Shown here in pieces: positions 52,531-61,015 of a stretch of DNA of 64,000 nucleotides. Source of the stretch: Larkinella punicea. Lineage in GTDB: Bacteria; Bacteroidota; Bacteroidia; Cytophagales; Spirosomataceae. A program made the translations under genes and the position numbers. The DNA lies in contig NZ_QOWE01000001.1 in assembly GCF_003334855.1 (NCBI RefSeq), positions 310,001 through 374,000 of the forward strand. Reading direction: 5' to 3'. How positions within the stretch are numbered: position 1 is the first letter of the stretch; the number at the start of each line of letters is the position of its first letter. The notes under the pieces are model-generated. The model was given only the letters and a program-made list of their open reading frames with translations. It did not search any database and was not told the DNA's origin.

Positions 52531-53133
52531 TCACTTGCGAAGAAAAAAAAGTATAAACAGCAGAATGGTGCTGGAGAAAAAGGCAAACTGACGGAGTTTG
52601 TGAAGCCCGCGTTGCAGCAAATTCCGGACGGATTGTTCGTTGATCGCCAGAATGTCCGCGATCTGGGCGTAGCTGAAATCCTGGTAATAGTAGAGCATCA
52701 GGACTTCGTATTGGCGGAGCGGCAGTTTCTTCAGTTTGACCTGCAAATCAGCGGTTTGCGTTTGCAGCCTTTCGGCATTGATCACCTCCGTTTCCTGCGC
52801 CGGGCTGGTGGGCAGCCGCCACTCGTCGGTCATTTCCCAGCTTTCGGAGGCAAGCTGATCGGGCCGGAGGGCCTTATGAATTTTCCGGCGCAGAGAGCGA
52901 AACAAATAAAACCGGGCTGATTCGACGTCACTCAGGCGGCTACGGCTTTGCCACAAATCCACAAACAAATCCTGAACCGCATCTTCAACCGCCTGTTCGT
53001 CACGAGACAGCTTTTTACCGTAACTGAACAACACCCGGACATACCGCTGGTAGAGAGCCCCAAAGGCGGTTTCGTCACCCCGTTTGAAGGCCTGCCACAA
53101 GGTCTTATCGTCCGTAGCTTCCGAAAAAGACAT
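52531..53133 (-). CDS. ECF sigma factor with hydrophobic C-terminal tail
   Basis: I use the ATG at 53133 (200 residues); a TTG one codon earlier is possible. Sigma region 2 is at ~18-85 (FKRGDETAFGALYQRYV, AVEDAVQDLFVDLW) and region 4 at ~130-180 (LPLRQYEVLMLYYYQDFSYA, INEQSVRNLLQRGLHKLR). It should activate the susCD-sulfatase operon when released by FecR. Unusually, residues ~183-198 (FAFFSSTILLFILFFL) form a membrane-helix-like tail with a final RK, so the factor may be membrane-anchored. Confidence 0.93.
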   Translation of the reverse strand: MSFSEATDDKTLWQAFKRGDETAFGALYQRYVRVLFSYGKKLSRDEQAVEDAVQDLFVDLWQSRSRLSDVESARFYLFRSLRRKIHKALRPDQLASESWEMTDEWRLPTSPAQETEVINAERLQTQTADLQVKLKKLPLRQYEVLMLYYYQDFSYAQIADILAINEQSVRNLLQRGLHKLRQFAFFSSTILLFILFFLRK

Positions 53134-53235
53134 CAACGTGTTGAAGTAAAAAGTTGCCCTGACCCGACGGTTTTGATCCAGAAATCAGCCGGTTTGCTTT
53201 CCCGCCTTGCCTGACCAGATCGCTAACCGACAACC

Positions 53236-53243
53236 CAAAGGTA
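53236..53243 (-). promoter_or_regulatory. Candidate -7 box for the ECF sigma gene
   Basis: CAAAGGTA on the plus strand reads TACCTTTG (TAnnTTTG) on the minus strand, about 103 bp before the sigma start. This suggests constitutive housekeeping transcription of the sigma/FecR pair. No clear -33 box is seen. Confidence 0.35.
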
Positions 53244-53322
53244 CAATTACTTCTTAAAATGTGTCTATCGTAAGCCAGAAATTGGTCGGCGTACGGGTGC
53301 GCCATCGAATTCATTTTTTCAC

Positions 53323-53330
53323 TACTTTTG
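53323..53330 (+). promoter_or_regulatory. Candidate -7 box for the DPP IV gene
   Basis: TACTTTTG fits TAnnTTTG, 26 bp before the ATG at 53356. No TTG is seen at the standard -33 distance. Confidence 0.45.
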
Positions 53331-53355
53331 AACACACTTCACACTGACTGGCCTT

Positions 53356-55569
53356 ATGTTCCGTACCTTATTTTCGTTTCAATTTCTTTTCGTTCTTTTT
53401 ATTCAGTTTCCCGCTTTTTCCCAGCAAAAGCAACGGTTTCAAAATCTGCAACAGGCCCTGGCCTCGTCTGGCCAACTCGCTGGTTCACAAGGCCCTTCGA
53501 GTGTCAACTGGATTGATGGCGGTACCCGTTTTTCGTTTATCGACAAAGGGGTGATCAAATCGTTTTCGCCCAAAGACCAGCGCGAAGAGGTGGTTTTTGA
53601 TGGCAGTGCGCTCAAGTTTCCCGAAACCGGCCAGCCCTTTACCTACGAATCGTTTCAGTGGTCGAAAGACTCCAAAAATCTGTTGTTTCAAACCAACTTC
53701 CGGCCTGTCTGGCGTCGCTCGGGCATTTCGGATTATTACGTGTACGGGGTCGCCGACAAAAGCCTGAAGCGGGTTGCGAAAGACGCCCAAACCGCTGAAC
53801 TCTCACCGGATGGTTTGAAGATTGGCTACGAGCGGGACGGCAATCTGTTTGTGTTTGACTTTGCCACGCAGAAAGAAACGCAGCTCACCAACGATGCCGC
53901 GCCGTCGCTCTACAACGGCCGGTTTGGCTGGGCATACGAGGAGGAATTTGGTCTGGCGCAGGCCTGGGAATGGTCGCCCGACAGCAGGTTCATCGCCTAC
54001 TGGCAGATTGACGAGCGCGAAGTGCCGATTTACGCCATGACCGATTACAAGGGGTTTGACGAAAACTTCACGAAACTCCCCTACCCGCGGGTGGGTGACA
54101 AAAATCCGACCGCGCGCATTGGCACCATCGAAATTGCCAATCGCAAGCAGCAGTGGATGAAGGTAGATTTGGGCGACGGCTATATTCCCCGCATTTACTG
54201 GACGTCGCAGGAAGGGCAACTGGCGGTGGTGCACCTGAACCGCAAGCAAAACCACCTGAAACTGTTTTTGACCAACGCCCGCACCGGCGACGCGAAGCAG
54301 ATTATGGAGGAAACGTCGAACACCTGGGTCGACGTGTTCGATTTCTTTGCCGGCATCATGCACTATTTCTATTTTCCGGCCAATTCGCAGGAGTTTTTCT
54401 GGGTTTCGGAGCGGGACGGCTGGGCGCATCTATACCGCTACGACTACACCGGGAAATTGCTGGATCAGGTTACGAAGGGCAATTGGGAGGTGGTTTTTGT
54501 GCACAACATCGACGCCAAAAACAAAAAGATTTACTACACCTCGACCGAACAATCCCCGCTGGACCGGCAACTGTATGCCGTTGATTTCGACGGCAAAAAC
54601 AAACGCCGACTGACCCCGGCTGCAGGTCGGCACAAGATCGATTTTGCGCCCAACAGCCAGTATTACATCGACCGGTTTTCGAACACCACCACCCCCACCC
54701 GCGTGGAACTGTGGGACACCAAAGGCAAGCTTGTCAAACCGCTGGAAACCAACGCCAACGTAACGAAATTCATCAACACCTACGCCTATGCGACCAAGGA
54801 ACTGACCAACTTTACAACCTCCGACGGGCAGAAAATCGACATCTCAATCCTGAAACCGCTCGACTTTGACGCCACCAAAAAATATCCGGTAGTGGTGGAT
54901 ATTTACGGCGGGCCGGGTGCGCAATCGGTTTACAATGAGTTCAATACGTCCGGCTGGCACCAGTTTCTGGCGCAACAGGGATACGTCATTGTGAGCGTGA
55001 ACAACCGGGGCAGTGGCGGTTACGGTTCTGCTTTTGAGAAAGTGGTGTACGAAAAACTCGGCCAGTATGAAAGCCGGGATTTTGTCGAAACCGCCAAATA
55101 CCTGGGTACGCTGCCGTGGATCGATGGCGGGCGCATGGCCATCCGGGGACATAGCTATGGCGGTTACATGAGCAGCTACACGATGCTGACGCACCCGGGT
55201 ATTTTCAAAGTTGCGCTCGTGGGCGCTCCCGTCACCGACTGGCGGCTCTACGACAGCATTTACACCGAACGTTACATGGGGTTGCTGCCCGAAAACGACG
55301 CGCAATACCAGAAAAGCGCGGTTTCGCCGAATGCCAAAAACCTTCAGGGCAAGATGTTCATCGCGCATTCGACGATGGATGAAAACGTCCACGTCCGGAA
55401 CACCATGCAGTTGATGAATGCGCTGGAAGACGCCGGGAAAGACGCCGACCTGCGCATTTATCCACCAGGTGCGCACGGCGTAGCCTACAACAGCACCAGT
55501 TCATTGCTGCTGTATCAGCAGTATGCGGAGTATCTGGAGAAGTATTTGAAGAATGGCGCGGTGAACTGA
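53356..55569 (+). CDS. Dipeptidyl peptidase IV (S9B serine peptidase)
   Basis: The 737-residue protein has a signal peptide ending AFSQ (~20-23) and an N-terminal beta-propeller with the DPP IV glutamate motif WAYEEEFG (~194-201). The C-terminal alpha/beta-hydrolase has nucleophile GHSYGGYMS (~598-606), Asp in TMDENVHV (~674-681) and His in PPGAHGV (~707-713). It releases Xaa-Pro/Ala dipeptides from peptide N-termini in the periplasm. Length matches the family. It is divergent from the ECF sigma gene and is followed by a convergent Uma2-like gene. Confidence 0.94.
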   Translation: MFRTLFSFQFLFVLFIQFPAFSQQKQRFQNLQQALASSGQLAGSQGPSSVNWIDGGTRFSFIDKGVIKSFSPKDQREEVVFDGSALKFPETGQPFTYESFQWSKDSKNLLFQTNFRPVWRRSGISDYYVYGVADKSLKRVAKDAQTAELSPDGLKIGYERDGNLFVFDFATQKETQLTNDAAPSLYNGRFGWAYEEEFGLAQAWEWSPDSRFIAYWQIDEREVPIYAMTDYKGFDENFTKLPYPRVGDKNPTARIGTIEIANRKQQWMKVDLGDGYIPRIYWTSQEGQLAVVHLNRKQNHLKLFLTNARTGDAKQIMEETSNTWVDVFDFFAGIMHYFYFPANSQEFFWVSERDGWAHLYRYDYTGKLLDQVTKGNWEVVFVHNIDAKNKKIYYTSTEQSPLDRQLYAVDFDGKNKRRLTPAAGRHKIDFAPNSQYYIDRFSNTTTPTRVELWDTKGKLVKPLETNANVTKFINTYAYATKELTNFTTSDGQKIDISILKPLDFDATKKYPVVVDIYGGPGAQSVYNEFNTSGWHQFLAQQGYVIVSVNNRGSGGYGSAFEKVVYEKLGQYESRDFVETAKYLGTLPWIDGGRMAIRGHSYGGYMSSYTMLTHPGIFKVALVGAPVTDWRLYDSIYTERYMGLLPENDAQYQKSAVSPNAKNLQGKMFIAHSTMDENVHVRNTMQLMNALEDAGKDADLRIYPPGAHGVAYNSTSSLLLYQQYAEYLEKYLKNGAVN

Positions 55570-55594
55570 TAGAATGGCTGCTGTTTTTTCGTAA

Positions 55595-56260
55595 TCAGTT
55601 TTCCACCTTAATCCCTTCCTCTTCCAAATACCGGCCAATATTAAATTTCTGCCCGTCAAGCAATTCCAGTTCCCGGTTCCAATCCATGGTTAACCAGGCA
55701 TCGGCGGTTTGTTCGGCAATCATTACTTGCTGCGTATCCGTAAAAATCCAGATTACTTTGCTCGTACCAAAATCGAGAAGTTTTCGGGTTTTTTTATTGA
55801 CGTAATTGAAGTCTTCTGTTTTAGACAGATCGGCTTTTACATCAATTTCCACGGCCACTTTGGCGGGGACGTCCACATAATGGACATTAATTTTATCCGG
55901 TGTCAAGACACTCTTTTCATAAATCGCGGCATCGTGCGACAAATTATTCCGGTGATCCAGGTGAACACCAGCTTCGTTGGAAGCAAACCAATATTTTTTC
56001 TCGTCCAGAGAACGAATCATTATTCGCATGAAATACGATACTAAAACCCACTGCAACGAACTGGAACCCATAATTTCTTCCGGTGTTTTTTTTCCCGCCA
56101 AAACGTCTTTATAACCGCTGTAATACAGCGATCGCCCATCCAACACCTCATAAATCAGCGATTCCAGGGCTACTTTTTGTTTAGACGTCTTTACCGGCGA
56201 TTTGACACCCTGTGGTTTACGGGACTTTCCGGAAACTTCTTTCTTCTCAAGCGTCTGCAT
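55595..56260 (-). CDS. Uma2/DUF820-like restriction-fold protein
   Basis: I use the ATG at 56260 (221 residues); a TTG at 56299 would add 13. After a basic N-terminus come YEVLDGRSLYYSGYKDVLAG (~30-49) and NLSHDAAIYEKSVLTP, with the acidic Asp of a PD-(D/E)xK-like site. VAVEIDVKAD supplies the Glu, followed by NKKTRKLLDFGTSKVIWIF. The order and spacing match Uma2 proteins, a PD-(D/E)xK-nuclease-like family common in cyanobacteria and Bacteroidota with unclear role. Nuclease activity is not shown. Isolated gene between DPP IV and the two-component system. Confidence 0.65.
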   Translation of the reverse strand: MQTLEKKEVSGKSRKPQGVKSPVKTSKQKVALESLIYEVLDGRSLYYSGYKDVLAGKKTPEEIMGSSSLQWVLVSYFMRIMIRSLDEKKYWFASNEAGVHLDHRNNLSHDAAIYEKSVLTPDKINVHYVDVPAKVAVEIDVKADLSKTEDFNYVNKKTRKLLDFGTSKVIWIFTDTQQVMIAEQTADAWLTMDWNRELELLDGQKFNIGRYLEEEGIKVEN

Positions 56261-56317
56261 ACCTTTTTCGTTTGATGCAAAATACGGTTTTTCCGGCAAA
56301 TGTGCTTCAAGAATACC

Positions 56318-57064
56318 CTACACTTCCATTTTCAACGCCCGGCCGACGTCCTTCTGGTGCAGCCGCCCAATCGGGAGTTCCTGCCCGGCGACCTCGATGT
56401 GGCTGGGCGACCAGGCCGAAATCTTGTCGATGGCCACAATGAACGACCGGTGTATCCGCAGAAAATCCCGGCCCGGCAGCATGGCTTCCACCGAACTGAT
56501 GGCCTGTTTCACCACCAGCGGTTTGGCGTTGGTCGTGATGATTTTGATGTAATCTTTCAGGCTTTCGACGTAAAGAATGTCCTTGGTATAGACCTTCACC
56601 ATTTTGCGGTCGGCCCGAAAATAGAGAAACGCGTCGCGCTCCGACGGCACCAGTTCCTTTTCAACGGGCGGCTGATCTGGCTCCGAAATACCGTTCGCCA
56701 TAATCTGGGGTTCAAGCCGCATGACTTTAGAAACCGCCCGCAAAAACCGCTCGAACGGAATGGGTTTGAGCAGGTAATCGACCACGTCCAGATCAAAACC
56801 GTCCAGTGCGTATTCGCGATACGCCGTCGTGAAAATCACTTTGGGGGGATTCCGCAAACTCCGCAGAAAATCGGTGCCGGAGAGTTTGGGCATTTTAATG
56901 TCTAAAAACAGCAGATCGACCGGCATCGACTGGAGCAGGCTGAATGCCTGAACGGCATTGTGACACTTGCCGACAATCTCAAGCCCATCGACCAGTTCGA
57001 TGTACGATTCGATAATCTCCACAGCGTGTGGTTCGTCATCAATCAGCAGACAACGTACGTTCAT
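56318..57064 (-). CDS. LytTR-family response regulator
   Basis: The 248-residue regulator has a receiver domain with the acidic pocket DDE (9-11), phospho-acceptor Asp55 (LLFLDIKMP) and Lys in YLLKPIPFE. A C-terminal LytTR DNA-binding domain (~145-245) has DILYVESLKDYIKI and FLRIHRSFIVAIDKI. It pairs with the upstream LytS-like kinase. A 76-bp family A palindrome lies between the two genes, 34 bp before this start, where it could affect the balance of kinase and regulator. Target genes are unknown. Confidence 0.93.
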   Translation of the reverse strand: MNVRCLLIDDEPHAVEIIESYIELVDGLEIVGKCHNAVQAFSLLQSMPVDLLFLDIKMPKLSGTDFLRSLRNPPKVIFTTAYREYALDGFDLDVVDYLLKPIPFERFLRAVSKVMRLEPQIMANGISEPDQPPVEKELVPSERDAFLYFRADRKMVKVYTKDILYVESLKDYIKIITTNAKPLVVKQAISSVEAMLPGRDFLRIHRSFIVAIDKISAWSPSHIEVAGQELPIGRLHQKDVGRALKMEV

Positions 57065-57097
57065 AAGTAGTTTGTATTTGTTGTTGTTATTTTTTAA

Positions 57098-57173
57098 GCC
57101 CCTAAATCCCCTAAAGGGGACTTGGACACCGCATAACCCGGATTTTAAAGTCCCCTTTAGGGGATTTAGGGGC
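57098..57173. repeat. Family A palindrome, copy 4 (between kinase and regulator genes)
   Basis: GCCCCTAAATCCCCTAAAGG with GGACTT pairs with its complement ending at 57173, around a loop of about 25 bases. Unlike the other copies it lies between codirectional, functionally paired genes. Confidence 0.9.
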
Positions 57174-57184
57174 TAATTTCTATT

Positions 57185-58351
57185 TTACACCGGTATTTCA
57201 ACGACCGGCATCCTATTCGGTTTCAAAACCGCCGACTCCCGGGGTAACCGCAGGGTCAAATCGACCAGAAACGTTTCTTCTTCCGGCTGAATTTTTAGTT
57301 CATAACGACCCGGATACAGCAATTCCAGGCGTTTTTGGACGTTTTGCAACCCAATGCCGCCGACCGCAGACGGGGCAAAACTGTCGGCATCGCGACTGTT
57401 GACCAGCTTAAAGGTCAGCACATGATCATCGACAGACAGGTCCAGAAAAATCCAGGCCTGCTCCAGTTGTTCACTGGTTCCGTGTTTGAAGGCATTTTCC
57501 AGAAACGGAATCAGCAACAGGGGCGCCATCTGTATTCCCTGCAAATCGCCGTGGAAACTCATCGAAACATCCAGCCGCGAACCGTAGCGCAACTGCTCCA
57601 GCCCGATATAATTTTTCATGAAGGCAATCTCCTTTTCCAACGGCACCTCCGACGCGTTGCAGTCGTAGAGCATATAACTCAGCAATTGCGACAGTTTCAG
57701 CACAACCGCCGGCGATTGCTCCGACTTTCGTAACGTCAAGGCATACAGGTTGTTGAGGGTATTGAACAGAAAGTGCGGATGAATCTGCGATTTCAGCAAC
57801 TGTAACTCCGCGTTAAACTTTTCCTTTTCAATCTGCCGATAGGCCTGCTCTTTCAGATACCAGATTTTGACGAGTTTGATGGCAGCCGCAAAACCGCCCA
57901 CCGTAATGCCGCCCCGTAATCCCGCCATCAATAAATAGGTTAGGCCACCCCCGCGAGCCCGCGACGTACCGAGCCAGGAATGCAAGGGCGTAACAACCGA
58001 GGTCGAAAGAAGGGCCGATGCCGACGCACTCAGAAATGAAAAAAGAATGACGCCAACCACCATTTTCCAATAGGGCCCTTGGTCCAGATACCGGGGGAAT
58101 AAAACGTAAATAATACCGTATGACAGAACCATATGGGCCGGCATAAACACCAGTGAACTGACGCCGGAGGAAAAAAAACCCAGAAAGAACGCTTCGGTTT
58201 CTCCGTAACCGCGATGCAGGAAATCGGAGATCGGAAAAACACCATACAAAACCGTAAAGTAGAGTTGAACGACGCCCCAGAAAAGCCCATGCCGGGCCAG
58301 GCGGTAACGCGGCCGATTGGAAAAGATGAAGTTGGTGTTAGACAGTTGCAT
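57185..58351 (-). CDS. LytS-like sensor histidine kinase
   Basis: I use the ATG at 58351 (about 388 residues); an upstream frame to 58435 lacks plausible membrane topology. Four hydrophobic helices (~20-160) lead to a His_kinase domain with the phospho-acceptor in QIHPHFLFNTLNNLYAL (~205) and a degenerate ATPase domain (APLLLIPFLENAFKHG, GIGLQNVQKRLELLY). These kinases sense envelope or small-molecule signals and phosphorylate a LytTR partner, which is the next gene downstream after a palindrome. Confidence 0.9.
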   Translation of the reverse strand: MQLSNTNFIFSNRPRYRLARHGLFWGVVQLYFTVLYGVFPISDFLHRGYGETEAFFLGFFSSGVSSLVFMPAHMVLSYGIIYVLFPRYLDQGPYWKMVVGVILFSFLSASASALLSTSVVTPLHSWLGTSRARGGGLTYLLMAGLRGGITVGGFAAAIKLVKIWYLKEQAYRQIEKEKFNAELQLLKSQIHPHFLFNTLNNLYALTLRKSEQSPAVVLKLSQLLSYMLYDCNASEVPLEKEIAFMKNYIGLEQLRYGSRLDVSMSFHGDLQGIQMAPLLLIPFLENAFKHGTSEQLEQAWIFLDLSVDDHVLTFKLVNSRDADSFAPSAVGGIGLQNVQKRLELLYPGRYELKIQPEEETFLVDLTLRLPRESAVLKPNRMPVVEIPV

Positions 58352-58617
58352 ACGAGTACCCGATTGCCGACCGAATATAGATAAACGACACCTTTCCTGC
58401 CACGAATTGCGCGAATTGTAGACGAACGGTAACAAATCGTCGCCAAATGACTCTTTTCAGCGCCCTAACTACACTCGTCGCCAGCCCCTTGCCGTATCAG
58501 CCGGGAACCCACGCATTGGGCGATAATGCCGGCAGGCGGTTTTTCCCGTGTTTACCTTTGAAGCGTCAATTCCGACAACAACAACAACTACGAACGAACC
58601 GCTTCGGCGCTACCACC

Positions 58618-58980
58618 ATGAAAATCAATCCACACTACCGTCTGGCGCTATTCGCCACTGCTTTCTTCCTGTCTTTGTCGGCTTTCAGCTTTGGTCAGGG
58701 ACGACAAAACCGTCAGTCAACCTCACCCCGCCAGGGCTTCTGGGTTGTGGAATCCCAACCGAAGCAGAACTGCGTCGTGTTTTTCTACAACGATGACAAC
58801 CAGCTCATTTACAAAGAGACGCTGGCGAAAAAACGACTCAATCTCAAACAGGCCAAAACCCGGGAGAGTCTGAATACCGTGCTGGAACAGGCTTTGCAAC
58901 AATGGACCGTTTCGCAACAACCGGGTGGCGCGGCCATGCCAGCCGACCAGCAATGGCTGGCGACGGAGTTTCGAAAATGA
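58618..58980 (+). CDS. Small exported hypothetical protein
   Basis: I use the ATG at 58618 (120 residues), because a classic signal peptide follows (LALFATAFFLSLSAFSFGQG). A longer frame from 58447 has an implausible N-terminus. The mature part has FWVVESQPKQNCVVFFYND and KRLNLKQAKTRESLNTVLEQ; no known family is recognised. It probably has a small beta-rich domain and a helix, and is periplasmic. It is divergent from the kinase gene (266-bp gap with nothing else I can name). Confidence 0.65.
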   Translation: MKINPHYRLALFATAFFLSLSAFSFGQGRQNRQSTSPRQGFWVVESQPKQNCVVFFYNDDNQLIYKETLAKKRLNLKQAKTRESLNTVLEQALQQWTVSQQPGGAAMPADQQWLATEFRK

Positions 58981-58984
58981 CAAA

Positions 58985-59058
58985 AGAGGTGAGACAAGAG
59001 ATGAAAGACGCTCCCCTCAGCCAGCAAGCCCTAGTCTCTTCTCTCTTGTCTCACCTCT
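58985..59058. repeat. Family C inverted repeat, copy 2
   Basis: Perfect 17-base arms (AGAGGTGAGACAAGAGA at 58985-59001 and its complement at 59042-59058) have a 40-base loop. The same word CAAAAGAGGTGAGA occurs at 13216. It follows the small exported protein gene directly. Confidence 0.85.
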
Positions 59059-59095
59059 CACGTCTTTACTTTAATTTGGTTAAATTGGTTCGAGT

Positions 59096-59136
59096 CCCCC
59101 GGCATGGGCAGTTTGCTCCGGGCCGGGGGCTTTTTT
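59096..59136 (+). terminator. Terminator-like hairpin before the purine permease gene
   Basis: CCCCCGGC (59096-59103) pairs with GCCGGGGG (59122-59129), followed by C and six T residues. It lies 87 bp before the permease start. It probably ends transcription from upstream, or acts as a leader attenuator if the permease promoter is further up. Confidence 0.7.
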
Positions 59137-59222
59137 GTGCGAAATAATTACCCGATTGCCAGACGGGAAGTTGAATTGGTGTTCGTAATCCGTATTTTCG
59201 GACTTCGATCCATCCGTTCTTC

Positions 59223-60539
59223 ATGCAAACCGGCCTTTCTGTTCCCGCAACCCGCACCGAAATCCTGGCGGGCGTTTCCACGTTTCTGGCAACCATGTAC
59301 ATCATCGTGGTCAATCCGGCGATTCTCAGTCAGGCCGGTTTGCCGTTCAGCGGGGTTCTGACGGCCACGGTTTTGCTGTCGTTCGGATGTAGTGTGATGA
59401 TGGGCCTGTATGCCCGCAACCCAATGGTGGTGGCGCCCGGTATGGGACTCAACGCCTTTTTCACCTTCACAGCCGTCAAAGGCATGGGCATCCGGCCCGA
59501 AGTGGCACTGGGGGCGGTTTTCTGGGCGGGCGTTCTGTTTCTGATCCTGTCGGTTTTCAACGTTCGGTCGGCCATTGTCAGGATCATTCCCAAACCGCTG
59601 CGGTATGCGGTTTCGGGCGGCATTGGCCTGTTTATCACCCTGATTGGCTTTGAAAACGCGAAGTTCATTGTGGCCAATCCGGCCACGCTGGTCAGCATCG
59701 CCAGCCTGAAAGACCCGATTATTCTGACGTTTATTTTCGGCTTATTGCTCACCAGCGTTCTGGTGATCCGGCAAGTTCCGGGAGCCATCATCATCGGTAT
59801 TCTACTGACCACGTTAGCCGCACTGCCCATTGGCCGGTGGTGGGGCGATGCGTCGGCGGTGAATTTCGGGCAGAAAACACTCGTCAATTTTCAGGGGATC
59901 TTTGCCGCCCCGGATTTCAGCTTGATCGGTAAACTGGATCTGGTCAACTCCCTGCAATGGTCGCTCTGGCCGGTGATTTTTGCCTTCGTTTTCACGGATC
60001 TGTTCGACAGCCTGTCCACCTTCGTGGGCGTGGCCGAAGCCGCCGACCTGTATGACGAAGACGGTAATCCGCTCAACCTCAACCGCTCACTGACGGTCGA
60101 TGCCGTGGCCACGACGATGGCGGGTTTGCTCGGCACCAGCCCCGGAACGGCTTACATCGAGTCGGCGGTGGGCATTGCGCAGGGCGGGCGTACGGGCCTG
60201 ACGGCCATCGTGGCGGGTTGCCTGTTTTTGCCGTTCCTGTTTCTATCGCCTTTGTTATCGGTGATTCCGGCTATCGCCACCGCCCCGGCGCTGGTGCTGG
60301 TCGGTGCTTTCATGATGAAACCGATTACCAAAATCAACTGGGGTCGGCTGGACGATGCCTTACCGGCCTTTCTGGCGCTGGTGCTGATTCCGTTCAGCTA
60401 CTCGATTACGCAGGGCATCATCTGGGGCTTTCTGACGTGGACGGTCGTCAAACTGGCCATTGGCCAATCGAAAGAGGTGCCGACCGGTTTATTGCTTGTC
60501 GATTTATTCTGCATTCTGGCGCTCTTTTCCGGACATTGA
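59223..60539 (+). CDS. NCS2 (AzgA-type) purine permease
   Basis: The 438-residue inner-membrane transporter has about 12-14 helices. The AzgA-like signatures are APGMGLNAFFTFT (~81-93), FTDLFDSLSTFVGVAEAADL (~257-276) and TSPGTAYIESAVGIAQGGRT (~303-322). It takes up adenine, guanine or hypoxanthine by proton symport. I looked for a purine riboswitch in its leader and found none. A terminator-like hairpin precedes it. Confidence 0.9.
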   Translation: MQTGLSVPATRTEILAGVSTFLATMYIIVVNPAILSQAGLPFSGVLTATVLLSFGCSVMMGLYARNPMVVAPGMGLNAFFTFTAVKGMGIRPEVALGAVFWAGVLFLILSVFNVRSAIVRIIPKPLRYAVSGGIGLFITLIGFENAKFIVANPATLVSIASLKDPIILTFIFGLLLTSVLVIRQVPGAIIIGILLTTLAALPIGRWWGDASAVNFGQKTLVNFQGIFAAPDFSLIGKLDLVNSLQWSLWPVIFAFVFTDLFDSLSTFVGVAEAADLYDEDGNPLNLNRSLTVDAVATTMAGLLGTSPGTAYIESAVGIAQGGRTGLTAIVAGCLFLPFLFLSPLLSVIPAIATAPALVLVGAFMMKPITKINWGRLDDALPAFLALVLIPFSYSITQGIIWGFLTWTVVKLAIGQSKEVPTGLLLVDLFCILALFSGH

Positions 60540-60542
60540 TGG

Positions 60543-60986
60543 TCATGGAAGCACGGCCACCAGTTCCACTTCCACCAGCGCCGTTTCTTCGTACAGTCGT
60601 TGAATCTGTACCCAGGTTGCCGCCGGGAAATCGTTGTTGTAATACTTCTTCCGAACGTCGTTGTGTTTTTTTATTTCCTCGATGTTGGTCGTGTATAAAT
60701 TCTCTTTGACCACATTCTGAAAAGTAGCCCCGTAAAAAGCCAGTGTTTTCTGAAGACCCTTGTACACGTTCGTCAGTGCAGAAGCCGCTTCGCCCCCGCC
60801 AACGGTTCCCGAAATGTAAATGGTTTTGCCGACCCGGACGGCCTGCGCATAGCCCGCTCCATCTTCACCTGCCTTCCCAAAATGAAATTTCTGTTTTTCA
60901 ATTGCATTCTGGCTGGATTGTGCATTCACTCCATTAAAAACAACGGTCGAAAGCATGACAAGAATAGAAATGGCAAGTTTTTTCAT
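60543..60986 (-). CDS. Exported RidA-like protein lacking the catalytic arginine
   Basis: The 147-residue protein has a signal peptide ending VNAQ (~20-23) in front of a RidA/YjgF fold (GYAQAVRVGKTIYISGTVG, ~45-63; VEVELVAVLP at the end). Canonical RidA uses an Arg in PARSxV for imine deamination; here the site reads PAAT (Ala123). It therefore probably does not act as a standard enamine/imine deaminase, as in the Rid4-7 type subfamilies. Exported Rid proteins are uncommon. It is divergent from the nucleosidase gene by 29 bp. Confidence 0.85.
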   Translation of the reverse strand: MKKLAISILVMLSTVVFNGVNAQSSQNAIEKQKFHFGKAGEDGAGYAQAVRVGKTIYISGTVGGGEAASALTNVYKGLQKTLAFYGATFQNVVKENLYTTNIEEIKKHNDVRKKYYNNDFPAATWVQIQRLYEETALVEVELVAVLP

Positions 60987-61015
60987 CGTATTTTAGTTGT
61001 TTAACACTGAAATGT

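Noticed and set aside
59076-59110. Possible tRNA gene
   Set aside because: Only a T-loop-like GGTTCGAGTCC is present; the T stem has just two pairs, and there is no acceptor, D or anticodon arm.
59140-59222. Purine riboswitch before the NCS2 permease
   Set aside because: No conserved purine aptamer loops or P1 pairing could be found in the leader.
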